Shown here in pieces: positions 30,929-40,264 of a stretch of 64,000 nucleotides of DNA; position 1 is the stretch's first letter, and each line of letters opens with the position of its first letter. Source of the DNA: Clostridium sp. UBA699 (GTDB lineage: Bacteria; Bacillota; Clostridia; Clostridiales; Clostridiaceae); the NCBI GenBank assembly GCA_002298915.1, contig DBML01000031.1, positions 1 to 64,000 of the forward strand, written 5' to 3'. The notes beneath the pieces were generated by a model. The model was given only the letters and a program-made list of their open reading frames with translations. It made no database searches and was not told the origin of the DNA. The translations under genes were made by a program, and so were the position numbers.

Positions 30929-32848
30929 ATGAGATACAGATTGAGCAAAGATATACAGAGGCCATACATAAATGTTTCGAACGGAAAAGTTGACGGTGCC
31001 AGCGAGGAGTTCCTTAAGCTGACAGGCTATTCGGAAGATGAGATCCTGGGTAACACGGTGGAGGAGCTGTGCAAACTCCTCAGGCTTGAACCTGGCCGTT
31101 TTCTCAAGTGCGCCAGCGGCGTGGAGAAGAAGACCGCCTACATCTTCACGAAGGACATGGAGCCGAGGGAGGTGGAGATACGCAGGAAATGCGAAGAGGG
31201 AGGGAACAGGTACCGGTATGTACTGAGGGAGAAGCCCGGCTCGAGGCTGTACGAGAACCTGAAGCTCTTCAGGCAGCCCCTTGAGCAGAACAAGATGAGG
31301 ACTGCCCTCCTGAGCTACCCGGACCTGATCATCCTGGATGCAAACAGCAACTACCTCAAGTTCTGGGATTCTCCAAACACAAGGAAGGAAGTAACCGTAG
31401 GGAAGAAATACACGGACATCATCTCGGAGGATTTCAAGGACAAAGTTTTCGAAAAGGTAATGGAGGAGGTCGGCGAAGGAAGGCCGTTCTTCAGGTACGA
31501 GGCGGAGTACCGCCATCCAGGCAAAAAGCCAACCTACTGGGACCTGTCCTACATGCCGATATACCACAACGACGAGATCAGGTACATCGTGCTGCAGTGC
31601 GTCGATGTCACCGAGAAGGTCATCGAAAAGGAGAACATAAGGCAGCAGAAGGTGGAGCTGGAGGCTATAATCAGCAGCCTTTCCGACGAGCTCATATTCT
31701 ACAACAAGAAAGCGAAAAAACTGGCTTCAGCCGCTGACGAGGATGCGGACATTTTCAGGCGCTTCATTGACCAGTCGGCAATCCACGTCATGAGGGTTTC
31801 GTACCCTGACCTCGTCATTAAGAAGATGAACGACAGCTACTACAATTTAATTAAGAAGATAAGGCCAAGCATCGATAAGAAAGAGATAATGGAAGGCAGG
31901 GTTCTGCTGAAGTTCATCAGTGAGGACGAGACGGTGGTCTTCCTGAACGACATGGTTAAGCTTCTCCAAAGCGACAGGAAGCTCCTGATGAAGGTCATGA
32001 AGTTCCATCTGGACGGGGAGACTCATTACATGAAGCGCTTCTTCCAGGCTATCAGCGACAAGGACGGGCAGATAAAGGAGATCGTGATAATGGCCTTCGA
32101 AGTGACAGAGGAGGTCATGCAGAAGCAGGAGGCTGAAAGTAACCTCCTGAAGCAGGAGGAGTTCTACGCAAACATATCACACGAGCTAAAGACTCCCCTC
32201 AACGTCATCTTCAGCTCGAACCAGCTGTTCGAGTACTACCTCAAGAACGGCCTGCTGGAGGATAACGCCGAAAGGATGCTCGGCTCAACCAAGACGATAA
32301 GGGACAACTGCTACAGGCTTACAAGGCTTATCAGCAACCTGACCGACCTTTCAAAGATTAGGGCCGGTTACCTCAAGCTCAACCTGACGCAGGAGAACAT
32401 AGTCAGCCTAGTGGAGGACACGGTCGACTCCGTAGCCGATTTCGTCAAGTACAAGGGGCTCAAGATGACTTTCGACACTGACACCGAAGAGAAGTTCATC
32501 TCCTGCGATCCGGAAAGGATAGACAGGATAGTGCTGAACCTCATATCTAACTCCGTGAAGTTCTCGAGGGAGGGCGGACATATCCTGGTGAAGGTGGCGG
32601 ACAAGGGTGACAAGGTCGAGATCTCCGTCAGGGACAACGGCATAGGCATCGATGAGGAAAATCTTGACAGCATCTTCGACAGGTTCTACCAGGGGGACAA
32701 CGGCTCTCTCAGATGCAACAAGGGAGGCAGCGGCATAGGCCTGCACCTTGCAAAGTCAATAGTGGATCTGCACGGAGGAAGGATTACTGTGGACAGCAGG
32801 CTCGGCGAAGGTTCTGAGTTCAGGATAGAGCTGCCGGTGAAACTTTAG
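30929..32848 (+). CDS. PAS-domain sensor histidine kinase
   Basis: This 639-residue protein has an N-terminal PAS-like domain (SEEFLKLTGYSEDEILGNTV), at least two further PAS-type segments ending in VDVTEKVIEKENIRQQ and FEVTEEVMQKQE, then a HisKA domain with FYANISHELKTPLN near residue 411-424. The ATP domain has N, G1 and G2 boxes (NLISNSVKFS, DNGIGI, GGSGIGL). There is no membrane segment, so it senses an internal signal. No response regulator gene is adjacent. GGAGGT lies four bases before ATG 30929. Confidence 0.88.
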   Translation: MRYRLSKDIQRPYINVSNGKVDGASEEFLKLTGYSEDEILGNTVEELCKLLRLEPGRFLKCASGVEKKTAYIFTKDMEPREVEIRRKCEEGGNRYRYVLREKPGSRLYENLKLFRQPLEQNKMRTALLSYPDLIILDANSNYLKFWDSPNTRKEVTVGKKYTDIISEDFKDKVFEKVMEEVGEGRPFFRYEAEYRHPGKKPTYWDLSYMPIYHNDEIRYIVLQCVDVTEKVIEKENIRQQKVELEAIISSLSDELIFYNKKAKKLASAADEDADIFRRFIDQSAIHVMRVSYPDLVIKKMNDSYYNLIKKIRPSIDKKEIMEGRVLLKFISEDETVVFLNDMVKLLQSDRKLLMKVMKFHLDGETHYMKRFFQAISDKDGQIKEIVIMAFEVTEEVMQKQEAESNLLKQEEFYANISHELKTPLNVIFSSNQLFEYYLKNGLLEDNAERMLGSTKTIRDNCYRLTRLISNLTDLSKIRAGYLKLNLTQENIVSLVEDTVDSVADFVKYKGLKMTFDTDTEEKFISCDPERIDRIVLNLISNSVKFSREGGHILVKVADKGDKVEISVRDNGIGIDEENLDSIFDRFYQGDNGSLRCNKGGSGIGLHLAKSIVDLHGGRITVDSRLGEGSEFRIELPVKL

Positions 32849-32890
32849 AAAAGAACAAGGATATAAAACGCTTGAAAGGGGAATGATAAA

Positions 32891-33733
32891 ATGGCAAGCC
32901 TGAGAACCGTAAGAAAAACCGTCAAAGGGAAGAAAGCCGTGGACGGCGCCGGCGTACACCTGGTGAGAGTGGTGGGGCACAGCGACACGGCGGACTTCGA
33001 TCCGTTCCTTATGCTCGACGCCTTCGATTCGGAAAACCCAGACGACTACACGGCTGGTTTCCCGTGGCACCCTCACAGGGGGATCGAGACCATAACCTAC
33101 CTCATAAGCGGAGACATTGAGCACATGGACAGCTTGGGGAACAAGGGCAGCATCCTCGACGGAGACTGCCAGTGGATGACCGCCGGCTCGGGGATAATAC
33201 ACCAGGAGATGCCCAAGGCGAGCAGGAGGATGCTGGGAGCCCAGCTGTGGCTCAACCTGCCTGCTGAGCACAAGATGACCGCACCGGCCTACGGCGACAT
33301 CAAAAGGGAGCAGATCCCTGTCATCGCAGAGGAAAAATGCAGGGTGCACGTCATAGCCGGGAGCTACAAGGGCACCAGGGGAGCCTTTCAGGGGAGGTTC
33401 ATCAAGCCTGACTACCTCGACGTGGAGATCGACGCCGGGGGCGTATGGTCGCTTGACACCGACAGCGAGGCGACCGTATTCCTGTATATTATTCAGGGAT
33501 CGGCATACTTAGGCGGCGACGACAGCACGCTTTACCCTGAAAAGGAGGCGGTGCTCTTCGGACAGGGCGACAGGCTCATGGTCAAGGCCGGCGGGGAAGG
33601 CATTAGGTTCCTTCTGCTCCAGGCAAGGCCGCTAAGGGAACCGATAGCCTGGGGGGGCCCGATAGTAATGAACACCAGGGAGGAGCTGGACCTTGCCTTC
33701 AGGGAGCTGGACAGCAACACCTTCATAAAATAG
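32891..33733 (+). CDS. Pirin family protein
   Basis: This 280-residue bicupin has the pirin metal-binding signature GFPWHPHRGIETITYLISG near residues 54-72 with conserved His residues, followed by the MTAGSGIIHQEMP motif that supplies further ligands. Pirins bind Fe; some have quercetinase activity, and their bacterial role is often unclear. The length is normal for the family. GAAAGGGGAATG precedes ATG 32891. It lies 42 bases after the histidine kinase gene and is closed by a terminator, so the two may be co-transcribed. Confidence 0.9.
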   Translation: MASLRTVRKTVKGKKAVDGAGVHLVRVVGHSDTADFDPFLMLDAFDSENPDDYTAGFPWHPHRGIETITYLISGDIEHMDSLGNKGSILDGDCQWMTAGSGIIHQEMPKASRRMLGAQLWLNLPAEHKMTAPAYGDIKREQIPVIAEEKCRVHVIAGSYKGTRGAFQGRFIKPDYLDVEIDAGGVWSLDTDSEATVFLYIIQGSAYLGGDDSTLYPEKEAVLFGQGDRLMVKAGGEGIRFLLLQARPLREPIAWGGPIVMNTREELDLAFRELDSNTFIK

Positions 33734-33743
33734 AGGCAGACCG

Positions 33744-33774
33744 GGGCGGATTTTTTCAAATCCGTCCTTTTATT
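33744..33774 (+). terminator. Terminator after pirin gene
   Basis: GGGCGGATTT (33744-33753) pairs with AAATCCGTCC (33758-33767) with one G-T pair and is followed by TTTTATT. Confidence 0.75.
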
Positions 33775-33836
33775 ATGAATAAATATGTATTATAATGTTT
33801 ACTAATAAATAAAAAATGAAAGCTGTGTGAAGAAAA

Positions 33837-34892
33837 ATGAGCAAATATTGGAGCAAACTCGCTGCGAAGCTGGATCCGTATGTTCCGGGAGAACAGCTTA
33901 AGGACAAAAAATACATCAAACTCAATACTAACGAAAACCCTTACCCGCCTTCGCCCAGGGTTCTGGAGGCGATAAAGGCTGCGGCTGACAGCAGCCTGAA
34001 GCTGTATCCCGATCCCCTTGCGTCCGACCTCAAGGAAACCCTGGCAGACAGCTACGGCTTAAAGAGCAGCCAGGTCTTCGTGGGCAACGGCTCGGACGAG
34101 GTACTCGCGTTCTCCTTCATGGCTTTTTTCAACAACGACGAGGAGATCCTGTTTCCAGGTGTGACCTACAGCTTCTATCCGGTGTACTGCAACATATTCA
34201 GCATACCTTTCAGGACCGTTCCGCTCGAGGATGACTTCTCGATACCCGTGGAGGAGTTCTTCAACGCCGAGGGCGGAGTCATAATCCCGAACCCCAACGC
34301 GCCTACCGCCAGGGCGATATCCGCCAGGGACATAGAGATGATCCTGGTGAACAACAGGGACAAGGTCGTGATCGTCGACGAAGCCTACGTGGACTTCGGG
34401 GCAGAATCCGTGGTTAACCTTGTGGACAAGCACGACAACCTGCTCGTGGTGCAGACGCTCTCGAAATCCAGGTCCCTTGCCGGGCTCAGGGTCGGCTGGG
34501 CTTTCGGACATTCCGACCTCATCGACGGCCTTACAAGGGTCAAGGACTCCATAAACTCCTACACGCTGGACAGGCTGGCCCTGGCAGGTGCTGCAGAAGC
34601 CATAAAGGACGACGAGTACTTCCAGGAGACAAGGGAGAAGGTTATGGCCACCAGGGACAGGATAACGGAAAGGCTAGAGAACCTGGGATTCAAGGTCATA
34701 CCGTCCAGGGCCAACTTCATATTCATTACCCACGCCAAGACCCCTGCAGAGGAAATATTCAAGAGGCTCAAGGAGGAGGGCGTGCTCGTGAGGTACTTCA
34801 AGAAGCCGGGCATCGACAACTACCTGAGGGTGAGCATCGGCACGGACGAGGAAATGGACGCAATGATAGACAAGCTCCTCATAATACTATAA
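33837..34892 (+). CDS. hisC: Histidinol-phosphate aminotransferase
   Basis: This 351-residue class I/II PLP aminotransferase has KLNTNENPYPPSPRV at the start, GNGSDEVLAFSF, PNPNAPT (the family usually shows PNNPTG), VDEAYVDF and the PLP-Lys segment QTLSKSRSLAGLRVGWAFG near residue 209. Substrate is imidazole-acetol phosphate in histidine synthesis. No other his genes are nearby, so a related role such as aromatic amino acid transamination cannot be excluded. A TATAAT at 33791-33796 lies upstream, with no good -35. A strong terminator follows. Confidence 0.85.
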   Translation: MSKYWSKLAAKLDPYVPGEQLKDKKYIKLNTNENPYPPSPRVLEAIKAAADSSLKLYPDPLASDLKETLADSYGLKSSQVFVGNGSDEVLAFSFMAFFNNDEEILFPGVTYSFYPVYCNIFSIPFRTVPLEDDFSIPVEEFFNAEGGVIIPNPNAPTARAISARDIEMILVNNRDKVVIVDEAYVDFGAESVVNLVDKHDNLLVVQTLSKSRSLAGLRVGWAFGHSDLIDGLTRVKDSINSYTLDRLALAGAAEAIKDDEYFQETREKVMATRDRITERLENLGFKVIPSRANFIFITHAKTPAEEIFKRLKEEGVLVRYFKKPGIDNYLRVSIGTDEEMDAMIDKLLIIL

Positions 34893-34910
34893 AAATCATT
34901 GAAACAGAAG

Positions 34911-34938
34911 AGATTGGGTTCATGCCCAATCTTTTTTT
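34911..34938 (+). terminator. Terminator after hisC
   Basis: AGATTGGG (34911-34918) pairs with CCCAATCT (34925-34932) and is followed by a run of six further T. Confidence 0.85.
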
Positions 34939-34940
34939 CG

Positions 34941-35000
34941 TTGACTTTTCAAAACAAAGGGTGTAATATCAAGGTATAGAATACACCCCCACGGGGGGTG
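34941..35000 (+). promoter_or_regulatory. csoR-copA promoter and GC-tract operator
   Basis: TTGACT (34941-34946), a 17-base spacer and TAATAT (34964-34969) form a promoter. CACCCCC (34984-34990) and GGGGGTG (34994-35000) make a palindrome around ACG near the expected transcription start. G/C-tract palindromes flanked by A/T are typical CsoR operators, so autorepression of csoR-copA with release by Cu(I) is the likely control. Confidence 0.7.
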
Positions 35001-35017
35001 GGGGGGGAGGTGGCAGC

Positions 35018-35284
35018 GTGAACCAGGAAAAGAAGGACGCACTCAAGGCCCTAAAGATATCGAAGGGGCAGATCGAGGCGGTTATGAAGATGATAGAGGA
35101 CGGGCGGTACTGCGTCGACATATCCAACCAGATCATAGCCGCACAGTCGCTGCTTAAGAAGGCCAACATGCTCATACTGAGGCAGCATCTCAGCCACTGC
35201 GTTGCAGACGCCCTTAAGGAGGGCGGCGGCGAGGAGAAGCTGGACGAGATCATGGACATAATCATCAAGATGGGAGGGAAGTAG
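35018..35284 (+). CDS. csoR: Copper-sensing repressor, CsoR family
   Basis: This 88-residue helical protein has the CsoR copper ligands at Cys32, His57 and Cys61. Their spacing (25 and 4 residues) matches the Cys-His-Cys triad of Mycobacterium tuberculosis CsoR. It would bind the operator upstream of its own gene and let go when Cu(I) is bound. Translation starts at GTG 35018 behind a strong GGGGGGGAGG site. The copA gene begins two bases after its stop, so the two are co-expressed. A formaldehyde-sensing FrmR-type function is unlikely given the intact triad. Confidence 0.92.
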   Translation: MNQEKKDALKALKISKGQIEAVMKMIEDGRYCVDISNQIIAAQSLLKKANMLILRQHLSHCVADALKEGGGEEKLDEIMDIIIKMGGK

Positions 35285-35285
35285 G

Positions 35286-37730
35286 ATGACAGCGAAAACA
35301 TTCAATATAGAGGGAATGACCTGCGCGGCCTGCGCCAAAGCGGTCGAAAGGGCAGCGAAGAAGCTGGAGGGCGTTCAGGAGGCAAGCGTGAACCTGGCCA
35401 CCGAAAAGCTGAGCATCACCTACGACGAAACCAAGGTTACGGTGGAGGACATCCAGAAGGCTGTGGAGAAGGCCGGCTACAAGGCGAGCCTTGATGCAAT
35501 AACCAGGAGCTTCAGGATAGAGGGGATGACCTGCGCTGCCTGCGCGAAGGCGATCGAGAGGGCTACAAGGAAGCTTGACGGGGTCATAGAGTCGAACGTC
35601 AACCTGGCAACTGAAAAGCTCACCGTGGTCTACGAGCCCTCAAAGCTCAGGTTCCCGGACATAAGGAAGGCCGTCGAAAAAGCTGGCTACAAGGCTTTCG
35701 AGGAGGAGCAGGGGGCAGACGCCGACAGGGAAGGCAAGGAGAAGGAGGCCAGGAGCCTCTGGACCAAGTTCCTCGTCTCGGCCGTGTTCACCGTACCGCT
35801 CCTGTACATCGCCATGGGGCACATGCTGGGTCTGCCTCTTCCGGAGGTAATAGACCCGATGATGAACCCTGCGAACTTCGCCATAGTACAGCTGCTGCTT
35901 GTTCTACCGGTTGTGGTCATGGGCAGCAGGTTCTATATCGTTGGCTTCAGGACATTGGCCAAGAGGAGCCCGAACATGGACTCCCTCATCGCCATAGGAA
36001 CCTCGGCGGCCTTCCTGTACGGGCTCTTTGCGGTTTACATGATACTGTCAGGCGACACCAGCTACACCCATGACATGTACTTCGAGTCAGCCGGAGTCAT
36101 ACTGACACTCGTAACGCTGGGAAAATACTTCGAAGCGGTATCCAAGGGAAAGAGCTCGGAGGCGATAAAGAAGCTGGTGGGGCTTTCCCCGAAGACCGCA
36201 AGGGTGATAATCTCCGGAGAGGAGAAGGAGATCAGCATAGAAGAGGTAGAGGTCGGCGACGTCATAGTCGTGAGGCCGGGCGAGAAGCTGCCTGTCGATG
36301 GGCAGGTCGTCGAAGGTGCAACCTCCGTAGACGAATCCATGCTCACAGGTGAAAGCATACCTGTCGAGAAGAACCCGGGCGACTCTGTCATCGGGGCAAG
36401 CATAAACAAGAACGGAAGCATCAAGTACAGGGCCACGAAGGTAGGCAAGGACACTGCGCTGGCCCAGATAATAAAGCTGGTGGAGGACGCCCAGGGCTCG
36501 AAGGCGCCGATAGCAAGGCTTGCCGACACCATAGCCGGATACTTCGTCCCTGTGGTGATCGCGCTGGCGGTCATCTCGGGCATTGCCTGGTACCTGAGCG
36601 GAGAGACAGCGGTGTTCAGCCTGACAATATTCATAGCGGTCATGGTCATCGCCTGCCCATGCGCGCTGGGACTTGCAACCCCGACAGCCATAATGGTGGG
36701 CACGGGCAAGGGGGCCGAGTACGGCGTGCTTATCAAAAGCGGAACAGCGCTTGAGACGGCGCACAGGGTGCAGACCGTGGTGCTGGACAAGACTGGCACT
36801 ATCACAGAAGGAAAGCCTGCCGTGACGGACATATTGGCTTTCGGCGGCTGGGATGAGAGCTGGCTGCTTCAGGCTGCTGCTTCTGCGGAGAAGGGCTCGG
36901 AGCACCCGCTCGGAGAAGCCATCGTCAGGGCGGCTCAGGAGAGAGGGCTCGAGCTTAAGCCGGTGAGCGGCTTCAGGGCTATACCCGGCCAAGGCATAGA
37001 GGTCAGCATAGACGGGAAAAACATCACCATGGGCAACAGGAAGCTCATGGACGGCAGAGCCGTAAACATAGACGACAAGTGGGAGCTTTCCCAGAGGCTC
37101 GCGGGTGAAGGTAAGACGCCGATGTACATCTCCTCTGAAGGAACGCTCGCAGGCATCATCGCTGTGGCGGACACCGTAAAGCCAAACAGCGTCAAGGCCG
37201 TGGCTGGCCTGAAGGAGATGGGCATAGAGGTGGTCATGATCACCGGGGACAACAGGAGGACGGCCGAAGCGATAGGAAGGCAGGTTGGGATCGAAAGGGT
37301 ACTGGCGGAGGTCCTTCCGGAGAACAAGGCAGAGGAGATAAAGAAGCTGCAGGCTGAAGGCAGGAAGGTCGCCATGGTCGGGGACGGCATAAACGACGCG
37401 CCGGCCCTGGCGCAGGCGGACGTGGGCATAGCCATAGGCTCGGGTACGGACGTCGCCATCGAGTCCGCGGACATTGTCCTTATGAGGGGGGACCTTATGG
37501 ACGTCATAACCGCCATAGACCTGAGCAAGAAGACGATCAGGAACATCAAGCAGAACCTCTTTTGGGCCTTCGGCTACAATACCGTGGGCATACCGGTTGC
37601 GATGGGGCTGCTCCACCTGTTCGGCGGCCCGCTGCTGAGCCCGATGATAGCGGGGGCTGCTATGAGCTTCAGCTCCGTTTCCGTGGTAACGAACGCCCTG
37701 AGGCTTAAGGGCTTCAGGCCGGCAAGATGA
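35286..37730 (+). CDS. copA: Copper-exporting P-type ATPase
   Basis: This 814-residue type IB ATPase exports Cu(I). It has two N-terminal heavy-metal-binding domains, each with GMTCAACAKA (Cys13/16 and Cys83/86). The membrane CPC motif IACPCALGLATP is near residue 455, the phosphorylated Asp in DKTGT is near 501, and GDGINDAPALAQ is near 700. It is translationally linked to csoR. No separate copZ chaperone gene is adjacent; the two fused metal-binding domains may replace it. A bidirectional terminator follows. Confidence 0.95.
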   Translation: MTAKTFNIEGMTCAACAKAVERAAKKLEGVQEASVNLATEKLSITYDETKVTVEDIQKAVEKAGYKASLDAITRSFRIEGMTCAACAKAIERATRKLDGVIESNVNLATEKLTVVYEPSKLRFPDIRKAVEKAGYKAFEEEQGADADREGKEKEARSLWTKFLVSAVFTVPLLYIAMGHMLGLPLPEVIDPMMNPANFAIVQLLLVLPVVVMGSRFYIVGFRTLAKRSPNMDSLIAIGTSAAFLYGLFAVYMILSGDTSYTHDMYFESAGVILTLVTLGKYFEAVSKGKSSEAIKKLVGLSPKTARVIISGEEKEISIEEVEVGDVIVVRPGEKLPVDGQVVEGATSVDESMLTGESIPVEKNPGDSVIGASINKNGSIKYRATKVGKDTALAQIIKLVEDAQGSKAPIARLADTIAGYFVPVVIALAVISGIAWYLSGETAVFSLTIFIAVMVIACPCALGLATPTAIMVGTGKGAEYGVLIKSGTALETAHRVQTVVLDKTGTITEGKPAVTDILAFGGWDESWLLQAAASAEKGSEHPLGEAIVRAAQERGLELKPVSGFRAIPGQGIEVSIDGKNITMGNRKLMDGRAVNIDDKWELSQRLAGEGKTPMYISSEGTLAGIIAVADTVKPNSVKAVAGLKEMGIEVVMITGDNRRTAEAIGRQVGIERVLAEVLPENKAEEIKKLQAEGRKVAMVGDGINDAPALAQADVGIAIGSGTDVAIESADIVLMRGDLMDVITAIDLSKKTIRNIKQNLFWAFGYNTVGIPVAMGLLHLFGGPLLSPMIAGAAMSFSSVSVVTNALRLKGFRPAR

Positions 37731-37753
37731 TAAAGGCCAAAGATGAAAAACAG

Positions 37754-37783
37754 AAGGCGCAGTGCTGGAAAGCACTGCGCCTT
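37754..37783. terminator. Bidirectional terminator after copA
   Basis: Perfect 13-base arms (AAGGCGCAGTGCT at 37754-37766 and its complement at 37771-37783) with loop GGAA lie between convergent copA and the TPR gene. Confidence 0.8.
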
Positions 37784-37796
37784 TCAATTCCTCAAG

Positions 37797-38465
37797 CTAC
37801 TGCATCACCTTGATGTGCATGTTTATGAACTCGTCCTCGGGCTCCAGCTCATGAGCCTTCTGCATGAAGAACCTGGCCTTATTCCGATAGCCCAGCTTAT
37901 GGCAGGTACAGGCGGCGCCGAAGTAAGCCTCGGCCTTTCCCGGGTCCATGCTGATCGCCTTGTTGTAGACGGCTAGCGATTCACCGTGGCAGCCGCATTC
38001 CGAGAGCAGGTTCGCCTTGTCGCAGCAGGCGTCGTAGAAATCAGGCTTTAGTGCCAAAGCCCTGTCGTAATACTGCAGCGATTCGTCAACCCTGTCCAGG
38101 TGCGAAAGGAGATAGGCCTTTATGGCGAACAGGTAGGGGTCCGAGGACCTGGCCGCGATCAGCTTGTCGCAGCAGGCAAGGGACTCCCCGAACTCTCCGG
38201 ACTCGTAGTGGATGTCCATCAGGTCGCCGCAGGCCCTCTCGCTGTCGGGGTCAAACTTCAGGTAGGTACGTATGCACTCCTGGGCTTCCTCCATCTCCAT
38301 CATTCCCATGTGCGCTTCCGCCTTCACAATATAAGCTTCGGCATAGTCCGGGTCCAGGCTTATGGCGCCGCTGAACAGCCTGAACGCCTCATCTATCCTG
38401 TTATCCTCGAAAAGCGCCTGGCCTTTTTCAAGCAGCTTTGCTGCCTCGGCTCTGTTTGCAGTCAT
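37797..38465 (-). CDS. TPR-repeat protein
   Basis: This 222-residue protein is built almost entirely of about six tetratricopeptide repeats, for example DPDYAEAYIVKAEAHMGMME and KPDFYDACCDKANLLSECGC. TPR rods bind partner proteins; the partner is unknown. It has several Cys (CC, CGC, CTC) but no obvious metal motif, and no signal peptide. I chose ATG 38465 because AAGGGGAG lies upstream; a longer reading adds 40 residues without a ribosome binding site. It is a single-gene unit facing copA. Confidence 0.85.
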   Translation of the reverse strand: MTANRAEAAKLLEKGQALFEDNRIDEAFRLFSGAISLDPDYAEAYIVKAEAHMGMMEMEEAQECIRTYLKFDPDSERACGDLMDIHYESGEFGESLACCDKLIAARSSDPYLFAIKAYLLSHLDRVDESLQYYDRALALKPDFYDACCDKANLLSECGCHGESLAVYNKAISMDPGKAEAYFGAACTCHKLGYRNKARFFMQKAHELEPEDEFINMHIKVMQ

Positions 38466-38683
38466 GTATGAAACTCCCCTTTGCATTTTTATTAGCATTA
38501 TGCCCATAAGGCCAGGGGTTATACATGATGGGTGAAATATTTTAAGAAATGCCTTCCTGCGGGCGACAGATGCTTGTCTATCCATATTATCGAGGTGCCC
38601 AGGCTGGCAAGGGCGTACATGAGGATGGACTTGAAATGGACATATGGTATAATTAGGCTATACAAAAGCAGAGGGGGATTCAA

Positions 38684-39874
38684 ATGGGGAGCAAAGCTTT
38701 GGAAAAGTATCTCGCAGACAATCTTGAGGACCTGAAGAGCAGGGGGCTCTACAGCGTCATTGACACACTGGAGGGGGCGAACGGACCGATAATTGCCATA
38801 AACGGAAGGGAGCTCATAAACCTTTCTTCAAACAACTACCTGGGCCTCGCCGCCGACCCCAGGGTAATAAACGCGTCGGTGGAGGCCACCAGGCTCTTCG
38901 GCGCAGGCGCTGGAGCGGTTAGGACCATCAACGGCACGCTGGAGATCCACGACGAGCTCGAGACGAAGCTGGCGGACTTCAAGCACACGGAGGCCGCACT
39001 GACCTTCCAGTCTGGCTTCAATTGCAACATGGGCGCCATCGCTGCGGTCATGGACAGGAACGACGCCATACTTTCCGACGAGCTGAACCACGCGTCGATA
39101 ATAGACGGCTGCAGGCTTTCCGGGGCGGCAATAATCAGGTACAGGCACTCCGACATGGAAGACCTGAGGGCCAAGGCTGAGGAGGCCAGGAGCAGCGGGA
39201 AATACGGCAAGCTGATGGTAATCACGGACGGAGTTTTCTCCATGGACGGGGACATAGCCAGGCTTCCAGAGATCGTCGCAATCGCCGAGGAGCTTGACCT
39301 CATAACCTACGTAGACGACGCCCACGGCTCGGGAGTGCTCGGAGGAGGCGCGGGAACGGTCGCCCACTTCGGACTTTCGGACAAGATCGACTTCCAGATA
39401 GGCACGCTGTCCAAGGCGATAGGGGTTATCGGGGGGTACGTCGCAGGCAGGAAGGAGCTCATCGACTGGCTTAAGGTAAGGGCCAGGCCGTTCCTCTTCT
39501 CCACCGCCATGACACCCGGGGCCGCAGGAGGCTGCCTTGAAGCCCTCAGGATACTTTCCGGCAGCAGGGACCTGAACGACACGCTCTGGCAGAACGGGAG
39601 GTACCTCAAGCGAGAGCTGAAGGAGCTGGGCTTCGACATAGGCAGCAGCGAAACACCTATAACTCCGTGCATAATCGGTGATGAAGGTAAAGCTCAGAGG
39701 TTCGCCAGGGAGCTTTACCTTGAAGGTGTTTATGCAAAGGCCATAGTTTTCCCTACTGTCCCTTCGGGCAAGGCCAGGATAAGGAACATGCCGACAGCTG
39801 CCCACAGCATAGACATGCTTGACAGGGCCTTGACCGCATACGAAAAAGTGGGGAAAAGGATGGGGATAATATGA
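38684..39874 (+). CDS. kbl: Glycine C-acetyltransferase / AONS-family PLP enzyme
   Basis: This 396-residue alpha-oxoamine synthase carries SSNNYLGLAADPRV, TFQSGFNCNMGAI, DDAHGSGVLGG and the PLP-Lys motif GTLSKAIGVIGGY (Lys244). It most resembles 2-amino-3-ketobutyrate CoA ligase (glycine plus acetyl-CoA), which works with threonine dehydrogenase. No tdh gene is next to it, and no other biotin genes are present to favour 8-amino-7-oxononanoate synthase (BioF). GAGGGGG precedes ATG 38684. It is the first gene of a coupled operon and overlaps yjbQ by four bases. Confidence 0.82.
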   Translation: MGSKALEKYLADNLEDLKSRGLYSVIDTLEGANGPIIAINGRELINLSSNNYLGLAADPRVINASVEATRLFGAGAGAVRTINGTLEIHDELETKLADFKHTEAALTFQSGFNCNMGAIAAVMDRNDAILSDELNHASIIDGCRLSGAAIIRYRHSDMEDLRAKAEEARSSGKYGKLMVITDGVFSMDGDIARLPEIVAIAEELDLITYVDDAHGSGVLGGGAGTVAHFGLSDKIDFQIGTLSKAIGVIGGYVAGRKELIDWLKVRARPFLFSTAMTPGAAGGCLEALRILSGSRDLNDTLWQNGRYLKRELKELGFDIGSSETPITPCIIGDEGKAQRFARELYLEGVYAKAIVFPTVPSGKARIRNMPTAAHSIDMLDRALTAYEKVGKRMGII

Positions 39875-40263
39875 GCGAGCACATACTTGTAACGAAAAAG
39901 CCTCAGGAATTCATAGACATAACGGAAACGGTGAGGAAGGAAGTGGAGGCAAGCGGAGTGTCCAGCGGGATAGCCTGCGTGTTCATACCGCACACGACCG
40001 CGGGGGTCACGATAAATGAGAACGCCGATCCCGACGTCACGGCCGACATTATTTCGGGCCTCAACAAGGTCATCCCCGTTCTTGGCAACTACAGGCATGC
40101 CGAGGGCAACTCCCATGCACACATAAAGGCATCGCTCATGGGCTCCTCCTGCTCCGTCATCATAGAGGACGGCAGGCTGAAGCTTGGGACCTGGCAGGCT
40201 ATCTATTTCTGCGAATTCGACGGGCCTAGGCACAGGAAATTCTACGTCAGGATAGCGGAGTAG
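39871..40263 (+). CDS. YjbQ/UPF0047 family protein
   Basis: This 130-residue protein has the UPF0047 signature: FIPHTTAGVTINENADPDV, YRHAEGNSHAHIKASLMG and GTWQAIYFCEFDGPR with conserved His residues that form a metal site in known structures. E. coli YjbQ has weak thiamine-phosphate synthase activity that can suppress thiE loss, but the main role is unclear. The start overlaps the end of the kbl-like gene (ATGA) and the stop is one base before the next start, so all three are translated together. Confidence 0.9.
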   Translation: MSEHILVTKKPQEFIDITETVRKEVEASGVSSGIACVFIPHTTAGVTINENADPDVTADIISGLNKVIPVLGNYRHAEGNSHAHIKASLMGSSCSVIIEDGRLKLGTWQAIYFCEFDGPRHRKFYVRIAE

Positions 40264-40264
40264 C

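Noticed and set aside
36087..37787. 566-codon minus-strand frame opposite copA
   Set aside because: copA motifs are complete on the plus strand. The antisense product is low in domain-like features and is a by-product of codon bias.
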